Origin: UBA4717 sp045580165
Lineage (GTDB): Bacteria; Bacillota; Clostridia; Oscillospirales; CAG-272
Direction of reading: 5' to 3'
DNA: 64,000 bases
Assembly: GCA_045580165.1 (NCBI GenBank)
Contig: JAZNNG010000077.1
Span: 1 to 64,000 of the forward strand
The position numbers and the translations under genes are program-made. The notes beneath the pieces are model-generated. The model saw nothing but the letters and a program-made list of their open reading frames with translations, had not been told where the DNA came from and searched no databases. This document shows positions 16,708-26,500 of this stretch, piece after piece. Numbering within the stretch: the stretch's first letter is position 1; every line of letters begins with the position of its first letter.

Positions 16708-16812
16708 ATAAATCATCCTTTCGGGAATCATCTAAGCTTGATTATATACTCTATCTGTTAATAAACTAAAAATAAACGGATAATATTTTGCAATCAAAGA
16801 AAGTTTTTGCCC

Positions 16813-16841
16813 TTGATTTTTTAAATAAAGTATGGTATAAT
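16813..16841 (+). promoter_or_regulatory. Sigma-A promoter of the MgtC-like gene
   Basis: TTGATT (16813-16818), 17 bp, perfect TATAAT (16836-16841). Confidence 0.75.
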
Positions 16842-16870
16842 CATTAAATACAAATTTGAGAGGTATAGAA

Positions 16871-17578
16871 TTGAAGAACGAATTGATACAAATTTTCTAT
16901 GAAAACGTAAATTTTGAACAGCTTGAGTATTTCATAAGAATACTCCTTGCCTGCATTTGCGGCGCGATAATAGGACTTGAGAGAAGCAGCAGGCAAAAAG
17001 AGGCGGGACTTCGTACACACATTATTCTTGCAATGGGAAGCGCCATTACTATGATAGTGTCAAAGTACGGTTTTTTTGATCTGCTCAATACATACGGAAT
17101 AGACGCAGACCCCAGCAGACTTGCTTCAAACATCGTAACGGGAATCTCGTTCCTCGGTGCAGGTGTAATATTCGTAAGAACCGGTACGATAAAGGGACTT
17201 ACAACAGCAGCGGGAATGTGGACTACCGCGGCTATCGGTATAACTCTGGGCGCAGGAATGTATTTTATAGGGCTATCCTGTACGTTGCTTCTTCTGATAT
17301 TGCAGATAGTATTGCACAGATTTTTACCTGCATCCGAGAAGTATACAACAAGCGAGCTTTCTATGACCGCAAAGAATACGCCGGACATTGTAGAAAAAAT
17401 ACAAAAAGAGCTCACTGAAAAAAAGATGAAGATAGTCGGTATGAAAATGAGCTACGCAGACGAAGGAAACATTAAGCTCAAATTTACCGTAAAGGCAAAG
17501 AAGGACTCGGGAATGAACAATATTATGAGTATAGTAAAGGATTGCCCGGAAATAATCAGTATAAGCGGAGAATTTTAA
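16871..17578 (+). CDS. MgtC/SapB family membrane protein
   Basis: 235 residues. Four or five membrane helices with the family core ILLACICGAIIGLERSSRQK, AGLRTHIILAMGSA, NIVTGISFLGAGVIF and GLTTAAGMWTTAAIG, then a soluble C-terminal domain of ~75 residues with ACT-like beta-alpha pattern (MKIVGMKMSYADEGN). MgtC-like proteins are linked to magnesium limitation and control of ATP synthase or membrane potential, though the biochemical activity is unsettled. TTG 16871 is selected: GAGAGG lies seven bases upstream, whereas the in-frame TTG at 16856 overlaps this site. It is a single gene with its own promoter and a strong terminator. Confidence 0.88.
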   Translation: MKNELIQIFYENVNFEQLEYFIRILLACICGAIIGLERSSRQKEAGLRTHIILAMGSAITMIVSKYGFFDLLNTYGIDADPSRLASNIVTGISFLGAGVIFVRTGTIKGLTTAAGMWTTAAIGITLGAGMYFIGLSCTLLLLILQIVLHRFLPASEKYTTSELSMTAKNTPDIVEKIQKELTEKKMKIVGMKMSYADEGNIKLKFTVKAKKDSGMNNIMSIVKDCPEIISISGEF

Positions 17579-17609
17579 GAAAAGCAACGCGCAAGCGTTG
17601 CTTTTCTTC
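17579..17609 (+). terminator. Terminator of the MgtC-like gene
   Basis: Perfect 12-bp stem 17579-17590 / 17595-17606 with a GCAA tetraloop and T-rich 3' side. Confidence 0.88.
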
Positions 17610-17638
17610 TTGACATAAGGTGAAAACTGTGCTATACT
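17610..17638 (+). promoter_or_regulatory. Sigma-A promoter of tRNA-Leu(UAG)
   Basis: Perfect TTGACA (17610-17615), 17 bp, TATACT (17633-17638), directly behind the preceding terminator. Confidence 0.85.
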
Positions 17639-17675
17639 GTAACGGTATCCGAAAAGAGTGCAGATACACGAATAT

Positions 17676-17759
17676 GCGCCTGTGGCGAAACTGGCAGACG
17701 CGCTAGACTTAGGATCTAGTGTCAATGACATGGGGGTTCAAGTCCCTTCAGGCGCACCA
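17676..17759 (+). tRNA. tRNA-Leu (anticodon UAG)
   Basis: 84-nt class II tRNA. Acceptor stem GCGCCTG/CAGGCGC, anticodon stem CTAGA/TCTAG with loop CTTAGGA giving anticodon TAG (reads CUA and wobble), a long variable arm, T-loop GTTCAAGTC, and encoded CCA. It shares its anticodon stem and flanks with the tRNA-Leu(CAG) at 1167-1253. Confidence 0.97.
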
Positions 17760-17763
17760 AAAA

Positions 17764-17797
17764 GAACGGTTATTTTGATAAATAACCGTTCTTTTTT
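17764..17797. terminator. Terminator behind tRNA-Leu(UAG)
   Basis: Perfect 12-bp stem (17764-17775 / 17780-17791), loop TGAT, then T6. It lies against the stop of the convergent minus-strand gene and can serve both. Confidence 0.9.
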
Positions 17798-18489
17798 CAT
17801 ATAAAAAACTTTCTTTCAAACGTGTCCCTAAGCGGACGGCTTATCGCAATTATCATAAGCATCATTCCAATTATGAACAATGCCGAGAACGGATACACCG
17901 ACCATCCGATAAGCCTGTCAAATTTGAAGGTTATCATAAGCAAAAATTCAATAAAGGGCATAAACAGGGAAAGGGCTAAAATTCCGCCCGAAACCACGAA
18001 TAAACGACCTTTTCGTAAATACTTAAACAGGGTAACTGCCGTTGTTATTACCACTCCGACAAACACCACTATCGGGAAAGCAAACGTTAAGAACCAATCG
18101 CCGTTTTGAACTTGGTTTATGTAAAGCAGATATAGCCCAACGGTACCAAATACGCACGGAGTGAATATAACAGGGTTCGGTTTTTTGAACCATAACGGTA
18201 AAGCGACGCTCATGTAACCGATAACGAGCGCACCCGCAACGTATCCCGACCACGTAATGCTTCCGCTGATCCTCAGATCACACAGTATAGTGATAACAAG
18301 CGGTATAATAAACAGAAATGTTAGGATAAACTGGAAAATTTTACCGTCTTTGCTTTTGGGGTATTCGTTTAAGGGATATAGATTTTCGGCGGGCTCTCGT
18401 TTGATGTCGGGATGATAGGGAACTGTGCCGCATAGAGGACACTTGCTTTCTGTGTCGGCGAGCTTTACGCCGCATTTTATACAATACAT
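17797..18489 (-). CDS. Zinc-ribbon membrane protein, DUF6320-like
   Basis: 230 residues. An N-terminal zinc ribbon (MYCIKCGVKLADTESKCPLCGT, two CxxC pairs at residues 3-6 and 17-20) is followed by a linker and about six membrane helices from residue ~50 onward. It resembles the DUF6320 proteins, which in Clostridia often sit beside an acyltransferase of the condensation fold, exactly as here (one base separates the genes). ATG 18489 has AAGGAG upstream. The function is unknown; a partner or regulator of the acyltransferase at the membrane is a guess from position. Confidence 0.8.
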   Translation of the reverse strand: MYCIKCGVKLADTESKCPLCGTVPYHPDIKREPAENLYPLNEYPKSKDGKIFQFILTFLFIIPLVITILCDLRISGSITWSGYVAGALVIGYMSVALPLWFKKPNPVIFTPCVFGTVGLYLLYINQVQNGDWFLTFAFPIVVFVGVVITTAVTLFKYLRKGRLFVVSGGILALSLFMPFIEFLLMITFKFDRLIGWSVYPFSALFIIGMMLMIIAISRPLRDTFERKFFI

Positions 18490-18490
18490 A

Positions 18491-19843
18491 TTAAACTCCT
18501 TCTGTCTGACTGTTGGTTTGAACCTCGGCTTTGAGTCCAAGGCTTTTGATCACCTGAAAAAACTCATACTCGAGGTCGGACTCGATAATATTTCTTACGA
18601 AATTCATATATAAGTCGTCGCCGAAAGAAATAACGGCGCAGTTGTTTGGAATGGTAGCCTGAACGCCTAAAATAAAATCAAAGCGTCGTGTATATTCCTT
18701 CATAACCTCGGGGATTTTTACAGCACCGAGGTTTGACATTGAAATGCAGGATTTCTTTTCTCCCACTACGTTGAAAACCGCCTTCATAACAACGTTTTTT
18801 ATAAACAACGGCATTAGTCTGACTATCATTGAACGCTCGTTTTTGACGTTTGCGGTTATCTTTGTTTTCATTACCTTTTCGTTGACGTTGAGCGCCATAT
18901 GATGATGAACTATACTGCATATTTCCTCAAATGAATAAGCGCCGAGACGCGGATCTATTTCGGGGGTAGTGTAGAATGCAAAGTTTCTGAGTGTTGTGGA
19001 GCCGAGTATTCGGCGCAAGTTTATCGGCAGAAGCACCTTGACGGGCTTGAGTCGTTTTTTGTCATGTACCTTTTTAAATTGTAGATTCTGGAGCGCCATC
19101 ATCAAGGCAGAAGCTAAAAGAGTGTTGACGCTTACACCGTACTCGTGTGCCTTGGATTTGCACTCGTTTACCGAGAGCTTAAAGCAGGTGAGATTCGTAA
19201 AATTTTTAGGCTCGGGTGTTCCCGAAATATGCCAAGCATTGCTTTCGCTTCTGTTTGCAGCAACGTTTCCGACGTGCTTTTGGAAGCTATCCTCCAGCTC
19301 CTCGTCACGGGGCTGTTCATAACGGTCAAGCACGCCGTTCTCACTCGGTATGTCAACACCGTATTTTTGAGTAAGATATTCCGCGGTAAGAGTTTTTAAG
19401 AAAATAGGCGCCCCCGTACCGTCTGTGAGAGAATGGAAAATTTCAACGGCAATTCTATTTTTGTATGCAATGACTCTGAACGCGCATTTTTTTGTTTCGG
19501 CGCGGCTGATATTGGTTAAAGGATAACACTTTTCGTTCGAAATTTCGGGCGCTTCCGAGATCTCTTCGAGATAATACCAGAACAGTCCGCGGCGAAGACG
19601 TGCGGCAATAGAAGGGAATCGTTTGATAGTAACGTCGAGCGCTGATTTGAGAATGCTACGATCGACTGTTTCGGTCAGCGTTACAGAAAGCCTGAAAATG
19701 CTGCTCCAATTACGCCTTCGCGCAGCGGGGTAAATTTTAGCGGCGTTGTCAAGTCGCATCCAACGTAGACCGTTGACACCTGAACGCACCGAATAGGAGG
19801 TGGCGTTTTTTTCATTTTTTGTTTGATTTGTGTTGTGTTTCAT
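18491..19843 (-). CDS. Condensation-fold acyltransferase (alcohol acetyltransferase-like)
   Basis: 450 residues. Chloramphenicol-acetyltransferase/condensation superfamily. The catalytic HxxxD is HSLTDG (H137, D141), and a second-half strand/linker SFGDDLYMNFV resembles the structural DFGWG position. Related AATase/PapA/WES proteins join acyl-CoA to alcohols or hydroxylated lipids. No signal peptide; cytosolic or membrane-peripheral. ATG 19843 has AGGAG six bases upstream and a sigma-A promoter. It is transcribed with the zinc-ribbon membrane protein downstream. The substrate cannot be inferred, but a lipid or ester product is plausible. Confidence 0.75.
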   Translation of the reverse strand: MKHNTNQTKNEKNATSYSVRSGVNGLRWMRLDNAAKIYPAARRRNWSSIFRLSVTLTETVDRSILKSALDVTIKRFPSIAARLRRGLFWYYLEEISEAPEISNEKCYPLTNISRAETKKCAFRVIAYKNRIAVEIFHSLTDGTGAPIFLKTLTAEYLTQKYGVDIPSENGVLDRYEQPRDEELEDSFQKHVGNVAANRSESNAWHISGTPEPKNFTNLTCFKLSVNECKSKAHEYGVSVNTLLASALMMALQNLQFKKVHDKKRLKPVKVLLPINLRRILGSTTLRNFAFYTTPEIDPRLGAYSFEEICSIVHHHMALNVNEKVMKTKITANVKNERSMIVRLMPLFIKNVVMKAVFNVVGEKKSCISMSNLGAVKIPEVMKEYTRRFDFILGVQATIPNNCAVISFGDDLYMNFVRNIIESDLEYEFFQVIKSLGLKAEVQTNSQTEGV

Positions 19844-19870
19844 TGGCGTGCTCCTTTGTTTTTCACAAAA

Positions 19871-19899
19871 ATTATACCACGGATTTATTATCTTTGCAA
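19871..19899 (-). promoter_or_regulatory. Sigma-A promoter of the acyltransferase operon
   Basis: Minus strand TTGCAA (19894-19899), 17 bp, TATAAT (complement of 19871-19876). Confidence 0.7.
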
Positions 19900-19908
19900 C
19901 CTACTGCT

Positions 19909-19985
19909 TTCCGAGAATTCTACTCGTAGTAGAGTGACATATCTACTAATTCTACGGGCGGCTCTACTGCGTGGAAAGCTTTTTT
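19909..19985. other. Nested inverted repeats with TCTACT motif in a divergent intergenic region
   Basis: GCTTTCC near 19908-19914 can close with GGAAAGC near 19973-19979, followed by T7 on the plus strand. Inside, CGTAGTAGAG (19925-19934) pairs with CTCTACTGCG (19962-19971) with one wobble. TCTACT recurs at 19919, 19942 and 19963, and its inverse AGTAGA at 19928. It lies between the promoters of two divergent operons. It may be a transcribed structure or a set of operator sites; undecided. Confidence 0.45.
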
Positions 19986-20009
19986 ATTTATTGAGTATAC
20001 TTAAAACAG

Positions 20010-20038
20010 TTGACACACACTTAAATATAAAGTATAAT
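20010..20038 (+). promoter_or_regulatory. Sigma-A promoter of the HAD/pseudo-ATPase unit
   Basis: Perfect TTGACA (20010-20015), 17 bp, perfect TATAAT (20033-20038), about 30 nt before the HAD start codon. Confidence 0.85.
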
Positions 20039-20067
20039 ATGTATAATTATATTAAAATAGGTGTAAT

Positions 20068-20739
20068 ATGCTTAATATACTTGTCGACTTCGATGGAACT
20101 ATATGTAATTCCGCCGAGGGTGTTTTGAAATCGGTTGAATATGCGCTTGAAAACCTTGGCGTAAGACTCGACGTTTCGTATTCAGAGCTTTCCGCAATGT
20201 TTCTTGGTCCACCCTTATCTTTGCCTTACGGAGAGATCTTTAACGGAGATGAAGAAAAGATCTCTCTTGCTATAAAGTATTTCCGTGAACGTTACAACAC
20301 GCTTGGGGTTTTTGAAAATGAGCTTTATGACGGCGTGGCGGAGTGTATGCGAAGGCTTTCCGAAAAGGGAATCAGAGTATGTATTGCATCGTCGAAGCCG
20401 GACGTTTTTATTAAGAGCATTCTTGAAAGGAACAACGCGCTTGACTGCTTTGAGAAAATTTTTTCTCCGGGACTTGACGGAGAAAAGCTTTCCAAGCTTG
20501 ACGTTGTAAACAAGGCTCTTGAATACATTCAAAGCGTTGATCCCAATCCTCGTGTCTATATGGTGGGTGACAGAAAATACGATGTCGAGGGAGCTCATCT
20601 TGCGGGCATTGAGTGCATCGGCGTTGAATGGGGATATGCTCAAGAAAACGAGCTTCGGGAGTACGGTGCCGAGTATATAGTAAAAAATATGAGAGAGCTT
20701 TATGACTTAGCCATAGAACTTTCACAAAAGGATCATTAA
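20068..20739 (+). CDS. HAD-superfamily phosphatase (phosphoglycolate phosphatase-like)
   Basis: 223 residues. HAD hydrolase with alpha-helical C1 cap: motif I VDFDGTICNS (D8 nucleophile, D10), motif II CIASSKP, the lysine of motif III near EKLSKLDVVNKAL, and motif IV MVGDRKYDVEGA. The overall pattern matches Gph/PpaX-like phosphatases acting on small phosphorylated metabolites. ATG 20068 is preceded by AGGTG. Its stop is directly followed by the ATG of the pseudo-P-type ATPase, and AAAGGA for that gene lies within this one, so translation is coupled. Confidence 0.85.
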   Translation: MLNILVDFDGTICNSAEGVLKSVEYALENLGVRLDVSYSELSAMFLGPPLSLPYGEIFNGDEEKISLAIKYFRERYNTLGVFENELYDGVAECMRRLSEKGIRVCIASSKPDVFIKSILERNNALDCFEKIFSPGLDGEKLSKLDVVNKALEYIQSVDPNPRVYMVGDRKYDVEGAHLAGIECIGVEWGYAQENELREYGAEYIVKNMRELYDLAIELSQKDH

Positions 20740-23496
20740 ATGAAAAAGCAATGGTATAATATGTCCGACACAGAGCTTGAGAGCGAGCTTTCTACGAGCC
20801 TTGTCAACGGACTTTCCAAAAAAGAGGCGTCAGTGCGTATAAGAAAAAAAGGCGCAAACATCGTGTTCAGACTTCCGCACGGTAGCTTTTCAAGCTATCT
20901 CAAGGATATACTGACGGATTCCTCGTCCATCATACTTATTCTGACCGCTATAATTGCGACTGTATTTGACAGTAGTATTACTTCAACCGTTATCGTCTCC
21001 CTGATTGCAATAAACTGCTTTGCATCGCTTTTTACCTATGTTAAGGCGCATAGGGTGTTTGAGAGTATGGGAGAATATTCACTCCCGGGCGCCAAGGTCG
21101 TCCGTGACGGTCACCTTTATCTTATGAAAATGACCTCTCTCGTTCCCGGTGACCTTATATACTTAAGAGCAGGAGATATAGTCCCGGCAGACGCCAAAAT
21201 AATATATTCGGAGAATTTTTACGTATCCGAAAACGGAATAACGGAAAACGTGACCGCAATAAGGAAGGGTCCTCAGAATATATCTCTTGAAAACAATTCT
21301 CCCGAAAATCTATTTAATATGGTTTTTGCAACGTCGGTAGTATTAAAGGGGAGCGCACGGGCGATAGTTGTTGAAACGGGAGTAGACACCTACGTAAAGG
21401 TTACGGGGAAAAGGAAGCTGTCCTTTGCAAGCGATAACCTTGAAATATTCTCAACTCTGAAAAGCTATGGCAGCAAGATAAGTACTCTGATGCTGTTTAT
21501 GGTTATTATCATAATGTTCCTTGAGATAATAACGGGACTTAAGGTGCGCGGCTTATACGAAATATTCTTGAACGGAATGTCGCTTGCCGTGGCAACCATG
21601 ACCGAGTTTTATACTGCCTTCGGGCACATAGTTGTGGCGTGTGCTCTATTCGGCGCAAGGACCGATAAAAACAGAACGTTTGACAGTGCAGTCGTCAAGA
21701 ACATAAAGTCGATAGAGACACTGCGTGACGTTGATTGTGTTATTTTTAAGAAGGACGGCGTTCTCGCGAAGTCCAAAAAGAATGTCAGCGGATTTTATTA
21801 TTCCGGTCACGTTTATGACGTAAAGAACTATGACAGAGCCGATATGTTTGCCGAGCTTGTTGAAGCGGCGGTTATCTCTACCGGACGTTACATGAAATCC
21901 TCACTTGATACTCCGGGTATGAGGGACGTGCGAGTTTCGGCGGAGGACACGGCTATCATTGAGACGGCAAGACGTTACGATTTATATAATATCGGACTTG
22001 ACGGAAGATATCCAATGCTAATACACGTAAGCGCAGGAAGAAACTCCGAGTTTGATATGACCGCGGTAGAATCAAACAACAAGATATACGCCTACGTCAA
22101 GGGCAAAGCAAGTATACTTCTTGAAAAATGTAATAAGTGTAGGATCGGGAACAAGGACGAACGTATAGACACAAAGCTTCATATAACGCTTGAATCGGTA
22201 ATTTCCGAAAGCGAAAGAGCCAACAACGGTGTCTGTGCGGTAGCGGTAGTCGAAACCGATATTGATACTCTTTCACTCGGTGTAGATGAGGTTGTTAAAA
22301 GGGGACTCACGCTGATAGGATTTGTTGCAGTAAATTCGCCGCTTTACGATAGCTGCGCGCTTACTGTCGATAAGGTTATCAGCTCTGGGATAAAGCTTAT
22401 ACTTACTTCTCCCGATGCATCCCTCGAGGATGTTGCTATGGCGAGAACTCTTGGAATTTGTAAGAGCAAGCACGAGGTGCTTACCGAGCATGAGCTATCT
22501 GCATTGACAGATGAAGCGCTTGCTTCGGTTGCCTATGATTATTCGGTGTATTCGGGCCTTTCCAATGCGTCGGTAAGACGTGTTATGTCGGCACTTAAGC
22601 AGGGAGGTCACAGAGTTGCATATTGTGCGAGTGCTCTTGAGGAAATAACGGTAATGGATAAAGCTGATATCGGTATTTCGCAATCGGCATTCTTTGAAAA
22701 GCAAACGAGAACCAAGAAGCTCGGAATAGATGCCGCCGTAAACTCGGACAACGATGCTCTCAGGTACAAATCCGACATTATAATTCCCTCGGCAGATGCA
22801 AAAAAAGAGGGCGGAATATCCGCAATTTTCAAGAGCATACTAACTTCAAAGCTCATATATAAGAATATTGCGAATATGCTTTCATACTTGCTTACGGTTC
22901 AGTTCGCAAGACTGTTTATCGTCATTTATTCCGTGTTCACACACGAGAACATTCTTACTCCCGTACAGATATTGTTCGGGGGACTTATAGTAGATTTGTT
23001 TGCCGTTCTGTCAATCGCCTTTTCAAGACCGGGGCCGAGAACTGTTAGAGAGTATAACCACTCCGAGAACGAGATGAAAAATCTGACTAGGTTTTATGTA
23101 AAGAATGCCTTGTTCGGTGTTTTCTGGGCGGCGATGACTATTTTCGTTCCTCAAATTATGAGGTTTTCCGGTATGAGTCTTGATTCCGAAGCGCTTATCG
23201 GCGCGTCGTTCGTTTCCTTCACCGCACTTCAGTATCTTATACTTGCAAATGCGCGAAGGGTAGACAGTATTTTCAGGTTGAGCTCGTTTAATCTTAACCC
23301 TTTTTATGTCGGAAGCGCGTTCGTTGTAGCTTTGTTTATGGGAATTGCGATCATCTTTCCCACGGTCGGTGCAATCATTGGCTTAACAACGCTTAACGCT
23401 ACCGCATGGATCGCAGTGCTTGTTATCATACTCACCGTAGTGGCCTTGTGTGAAACATACAAGGTTGTGGTGAGCAAAAACAACCCCAATACGTAA
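20740..23496 (+). CDS. Pseudo-P-type ATPase (P-type ATPase fold lacking catalytic motifs)
   Basis: 918 residues with the full domain order of a P2-type cation ATPase: N-terminal cytosolic part, two helices, A domain (LVPGDLIYLRAGDIVPADAK), helices 3-4, P/N domains, and a C-terminal helix bundle. The catalytic residues are gone. The phosphorylation motif DKTGT reads K337-K-D-G-V, so the acceptor Asp is Lys. TGES reads T168-E-N-V. TGDGVNDAP reads CASALEEIT at 629-637, in an otherwise gap-free match ending KADIGI. PEGL of helix 4 reads T288-E-F-Y. KGA survives as K454-G-K. Membrane span and length are intact, and the frame has no stop or frameshift. It cannot use the normal phospho-Asp cycle; a regulatory or scaffold role is inferred. 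Confidence 0.85.
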   Translation: MKKQWYNMSDTELESELSTSLVNGLSKKEASVRIRKKGANIVFRLPHGSFSSYLKDILTDSSSIILILTAIIATVFDSSITSTVIVSLIAINCFASLFTYVKAHRVFESMGEYSLPGAKVVRDGHLYLMKMTSLVPGDLIYLRAGDIVPADAKIIYSENFYVSENGITENVTAIRKGPQNISLENNSPENLFNMVFATSVVLKGSARAIVVETGVDTYVKVTGKRKLSFASDNLEIFSTLKSYGSKISTLMLFMVIIIMFLEIITGLKVRGLYEIFLNGMSLAVATMTEFYTAFGHIVVACALFGARTDKNRTFDSAVVKNIKSIETLRDVDCVIFKKDGVLAKSKKNVSGFYYSGHVYDVKNYDRADMFAELVEAAVISTGRYMKSSLDTPGMRDVRVSAEDTAIIETARRYDLYNIGLDGRYPMLIHVSAGRNSEFDMTAVESNNKIYAYVKGKASILLEKCNKCRIGNKDERIDTKLHITLESVISESERANNGVCAVAVVETDIDTLSLGVDEVVKRGLTLIGFVAVNSPLYDSCALTVDKVISSGIKLILTSPDASLEDVAMARTLGICKSKHEVLTEHELSALTDEALASVAYDYSVYSGLSNASVRRVMSALKQGGHRVAYCASALEEITVMDKADIGISQSAFFEKQTRTKKLGIDAAVNSDNDALRYKSDIIIPSADAKKEGGISAIFKSILTSKLIYKNIANMLSYLLTVQFARLFIVIYSVFTHENILTPVQILFGGLIVDLFAVLSIAFSRPGPRTVREYNHSENEMKNLTRFYVKNALFGVFWAAMTIFVPQIMRFSGMSLDSEALIGASFVSFTALQYLILANARRVDSIFRLSSFNLNPFYVGSAFVVALFMGIAIIFPTVGAIIGLTTLNATAWIAVLVIILTVVALCETYKVVVSKNNPNT

Positions 23497-23516
23497 TTTT
23501 TTCAGTGAGGGAAAAC

Positions 23517-26500
23517 ATGAAAAAGTTATTGGCAATTTTAACTATTATTTTTGTTGCAGTGACCGCGCTTACCGTCGTGTCTTATGCAAACACAGAATAC
23601 GTTTTCGACGCAAACGATCTTAACTGTATGGTTGCGGAAAAATCTTCTATTGTAAAGACGGGCACAACCACCTCCGACGGGAAAACATATCTTCGGATAA
23701 CTTCAAGCTCTCAAATCACAAATCCATCTAATACGTTCATAAGGTTTGATATTTTTGATGAAGCTCCGTTGTTTAACGTTGATGAATTTCCCTTTGTGGC
23801 AGTTGCATACAAGACTAACATTCCGATGCAGTCTGACGGAATGCATATTAACGCCGGAATGAAAATTACGGATGATGATACTTATGTGCGTTGTTGGGGA
23901 CTACACGTAGGCTCTGTAAATGACGGAAGCCGAGCACTCGCAATATATGACGTCAGAAGCTTTAGCGGAATTCCGGATAACGGTGAAGTGGGATATGCTG
24001 ATATTGATCCGTCAGCGGGTATCAAGTTTGTTCGTATTCCTCCGTGGGCAAAAGCTACGGGTACGACATATAGTGACGTTCGCGACGATTATTTTGACAT
24101 AGAGTACATAGGCTTCTTTCAGTCACGTATGGATGCAGGCCTCTATTTCGAGGGTGACATTGAATATACGGTGACCTACTATGACAAATTCGGTAACGTT
24201 TATCAAACTGAAAAGGTGAACTCGTACACAATGTACGAGCCTATTGACGGACCCGAGGTGGACGGATTTGAGTTTACGGGATGGGTAAATTCAAGCGGTA
24301 CGGCAGTTCCCGAAAGCTTCAGAATGGATACAAATTACGAATTTTTCCCGACGTATAAGTATTCACTCCCTCTTGATTGCTACGTTTATCCCGCGGGACA
24401 TCTCAAAGCAAGAGGCTCAAAAATGACCGCTTCATCTGATTTGATTTCGGAAAAAGGATCAAATTGGGTGAGGTTTACCGTTAGTGAGGACGGTGTTCAC
24501 GATAACAGTAACGCGATCACATTTACTTGTGATATTTCGATTCCCGCACACGACTATAAGTACGTAGCTATAAAATATAAGTCAAATATTTCCACCGCCC
24601 GAACGTCGGCTGTTAGTTCCGGACTTAAATATAAAGATCAATATTACAGATTCTGGGGATTATATCCCACTTTCTACGGTGACGGTGAGGAGCATCTGAT
24701 GGTAGTGTCGATTGCCAACATTACCGGAGGAGATGCAAAGGAGGTGAAATCACTGTCCGATATCGATGCCGATTCCGGTATAGAATACATCAGACTAACA
24801 CCTTGGGGTCAGCCGAATACAAGCATCAAGGTGTGGGCAGGAGAGTACATTGATATCGCATATATAGGCTTCTTCAAGAATGCAGAGGATGCGCAAAACT
24901 ATTCTTTATCCGAAGAAAGCATTCTTTTGCACAAGCCTTTTATGGAGCTTGACTCAGTAATTAAATTTAACCCCGACAATAATCTGACGAGAGGTGACGC
25001 TGCAAGCATCATCACAAGGATAATTACCGATATAAACAAAATTTCGTATTTATATGAGTCATCATACAGTGATATTGATTATAACGATGATTGTTACAGC
25101 AGTGTAGCATATCTTGAGAATATCGGATATCTTGAGGCGAAGGAGGGAACCTTTAACCCCGATGAGCCTATTGATACCTCCGATCTCGTTGAACTTATAA
25201 ATAAGGCTGCCGAGGATTTTGATGAGCTTTCAGCCGTTGACGTTGAGGACATATCAACCGAATATATAACACGCGCGGAGGCGGCGGAGCTTTTCTGTAA
25301 GCTTCTTGGAAGAGTTCCGACAAAAAGCGGAATATCGTACGTAACATCCCCGGGTCCGATAGACGTACCTAAGGAGCATCCAAGCTTCGCGTATATACTC
25401 GAGGCATGCTACGCCCACAAGTATATGTTAAATTGGGACGATACAGAGCTATGGACGTACGTTAATGATAATAATTTCTATATGAAGAAAGCGCCCGACG
25501 GCATAATCGAGCAGCTTAATGATGAGCTTGCAAATCGCGCCGAAGAAATTCTTTCAACAGAAAGCGAGTGGACTTTGGCTTCGGGCGGAAGGATGTTTTA
25601 CGTTTCAAATAAAGGAAGCGACTTAAATGATGGCCTGTCGGAATCATCTCCGATTGCAACTATCGGAAAGGTTCACGAGCTTCAGAACAACAACACCATA
25701 ATAGCAGGCGACGTTGTACTTTTTGAACGCGGAGGAGAATGGTATCCTACCGAAAGCCTCAACGAAAACGGCGAGATCGTGCAGGACAAGTACAAAGTAA
25801 AGGCGGGCGTTACCGTTTCCGCTTACGGAACGGGTGACAAACCGAGAATACTTGGTTCAGTCAATGCATCGGGTGCTTCCAATTGGTCTAAGGTTGAAGG
25901 ATACGACGATCTTTACGTATTCAATAAAAAGATTGGCGATGACCTCGACGTTGGAAACATTGTATTCAATGACGGCACTTTTACCTGGGAAGGCAGTGAA
26001 CCCGTATATACAAACGGAAGCGCTTTCGGTATGCGTCTGATACTTGACCCGAATTCCGACCACGCTCTTCAGGCAGGACATGACGGAGATAGCGGAAACG
26101 GTGACTTTATCGTATCAAACGGGCCTTCAAAATGGGTGTTCAACACTGAAGATTACATATTCACAAAATCAACCGACCTTCAGGCGATAGCCGATGCAAT
26201 TCCGGAGTCTGACCTCTGGTATCATCACAATAAAGAGGATAGCAGGGTATATCTCATTTGTAAGCGCGGTAATCCCGGAGAGGTATTTGAAAAGATCGAC
26301 CTTTGTACTAAAGTGAATACCATAAGAGCAAGCTCTAACGTTACACTTGATAACCTCTGTATTAAGTTTACCGGAAGCCACGGTGTTGGTGCAGGCTCTT
26401 GCGAAAATCTTGTTATCCGCAATTGCGAGGTTGGCTTTATAGGCGGTTCTATTCAAGGAAGTGAGCTTAGCGGTGAAACGGGTCGCTTCGGCAACGCCAT

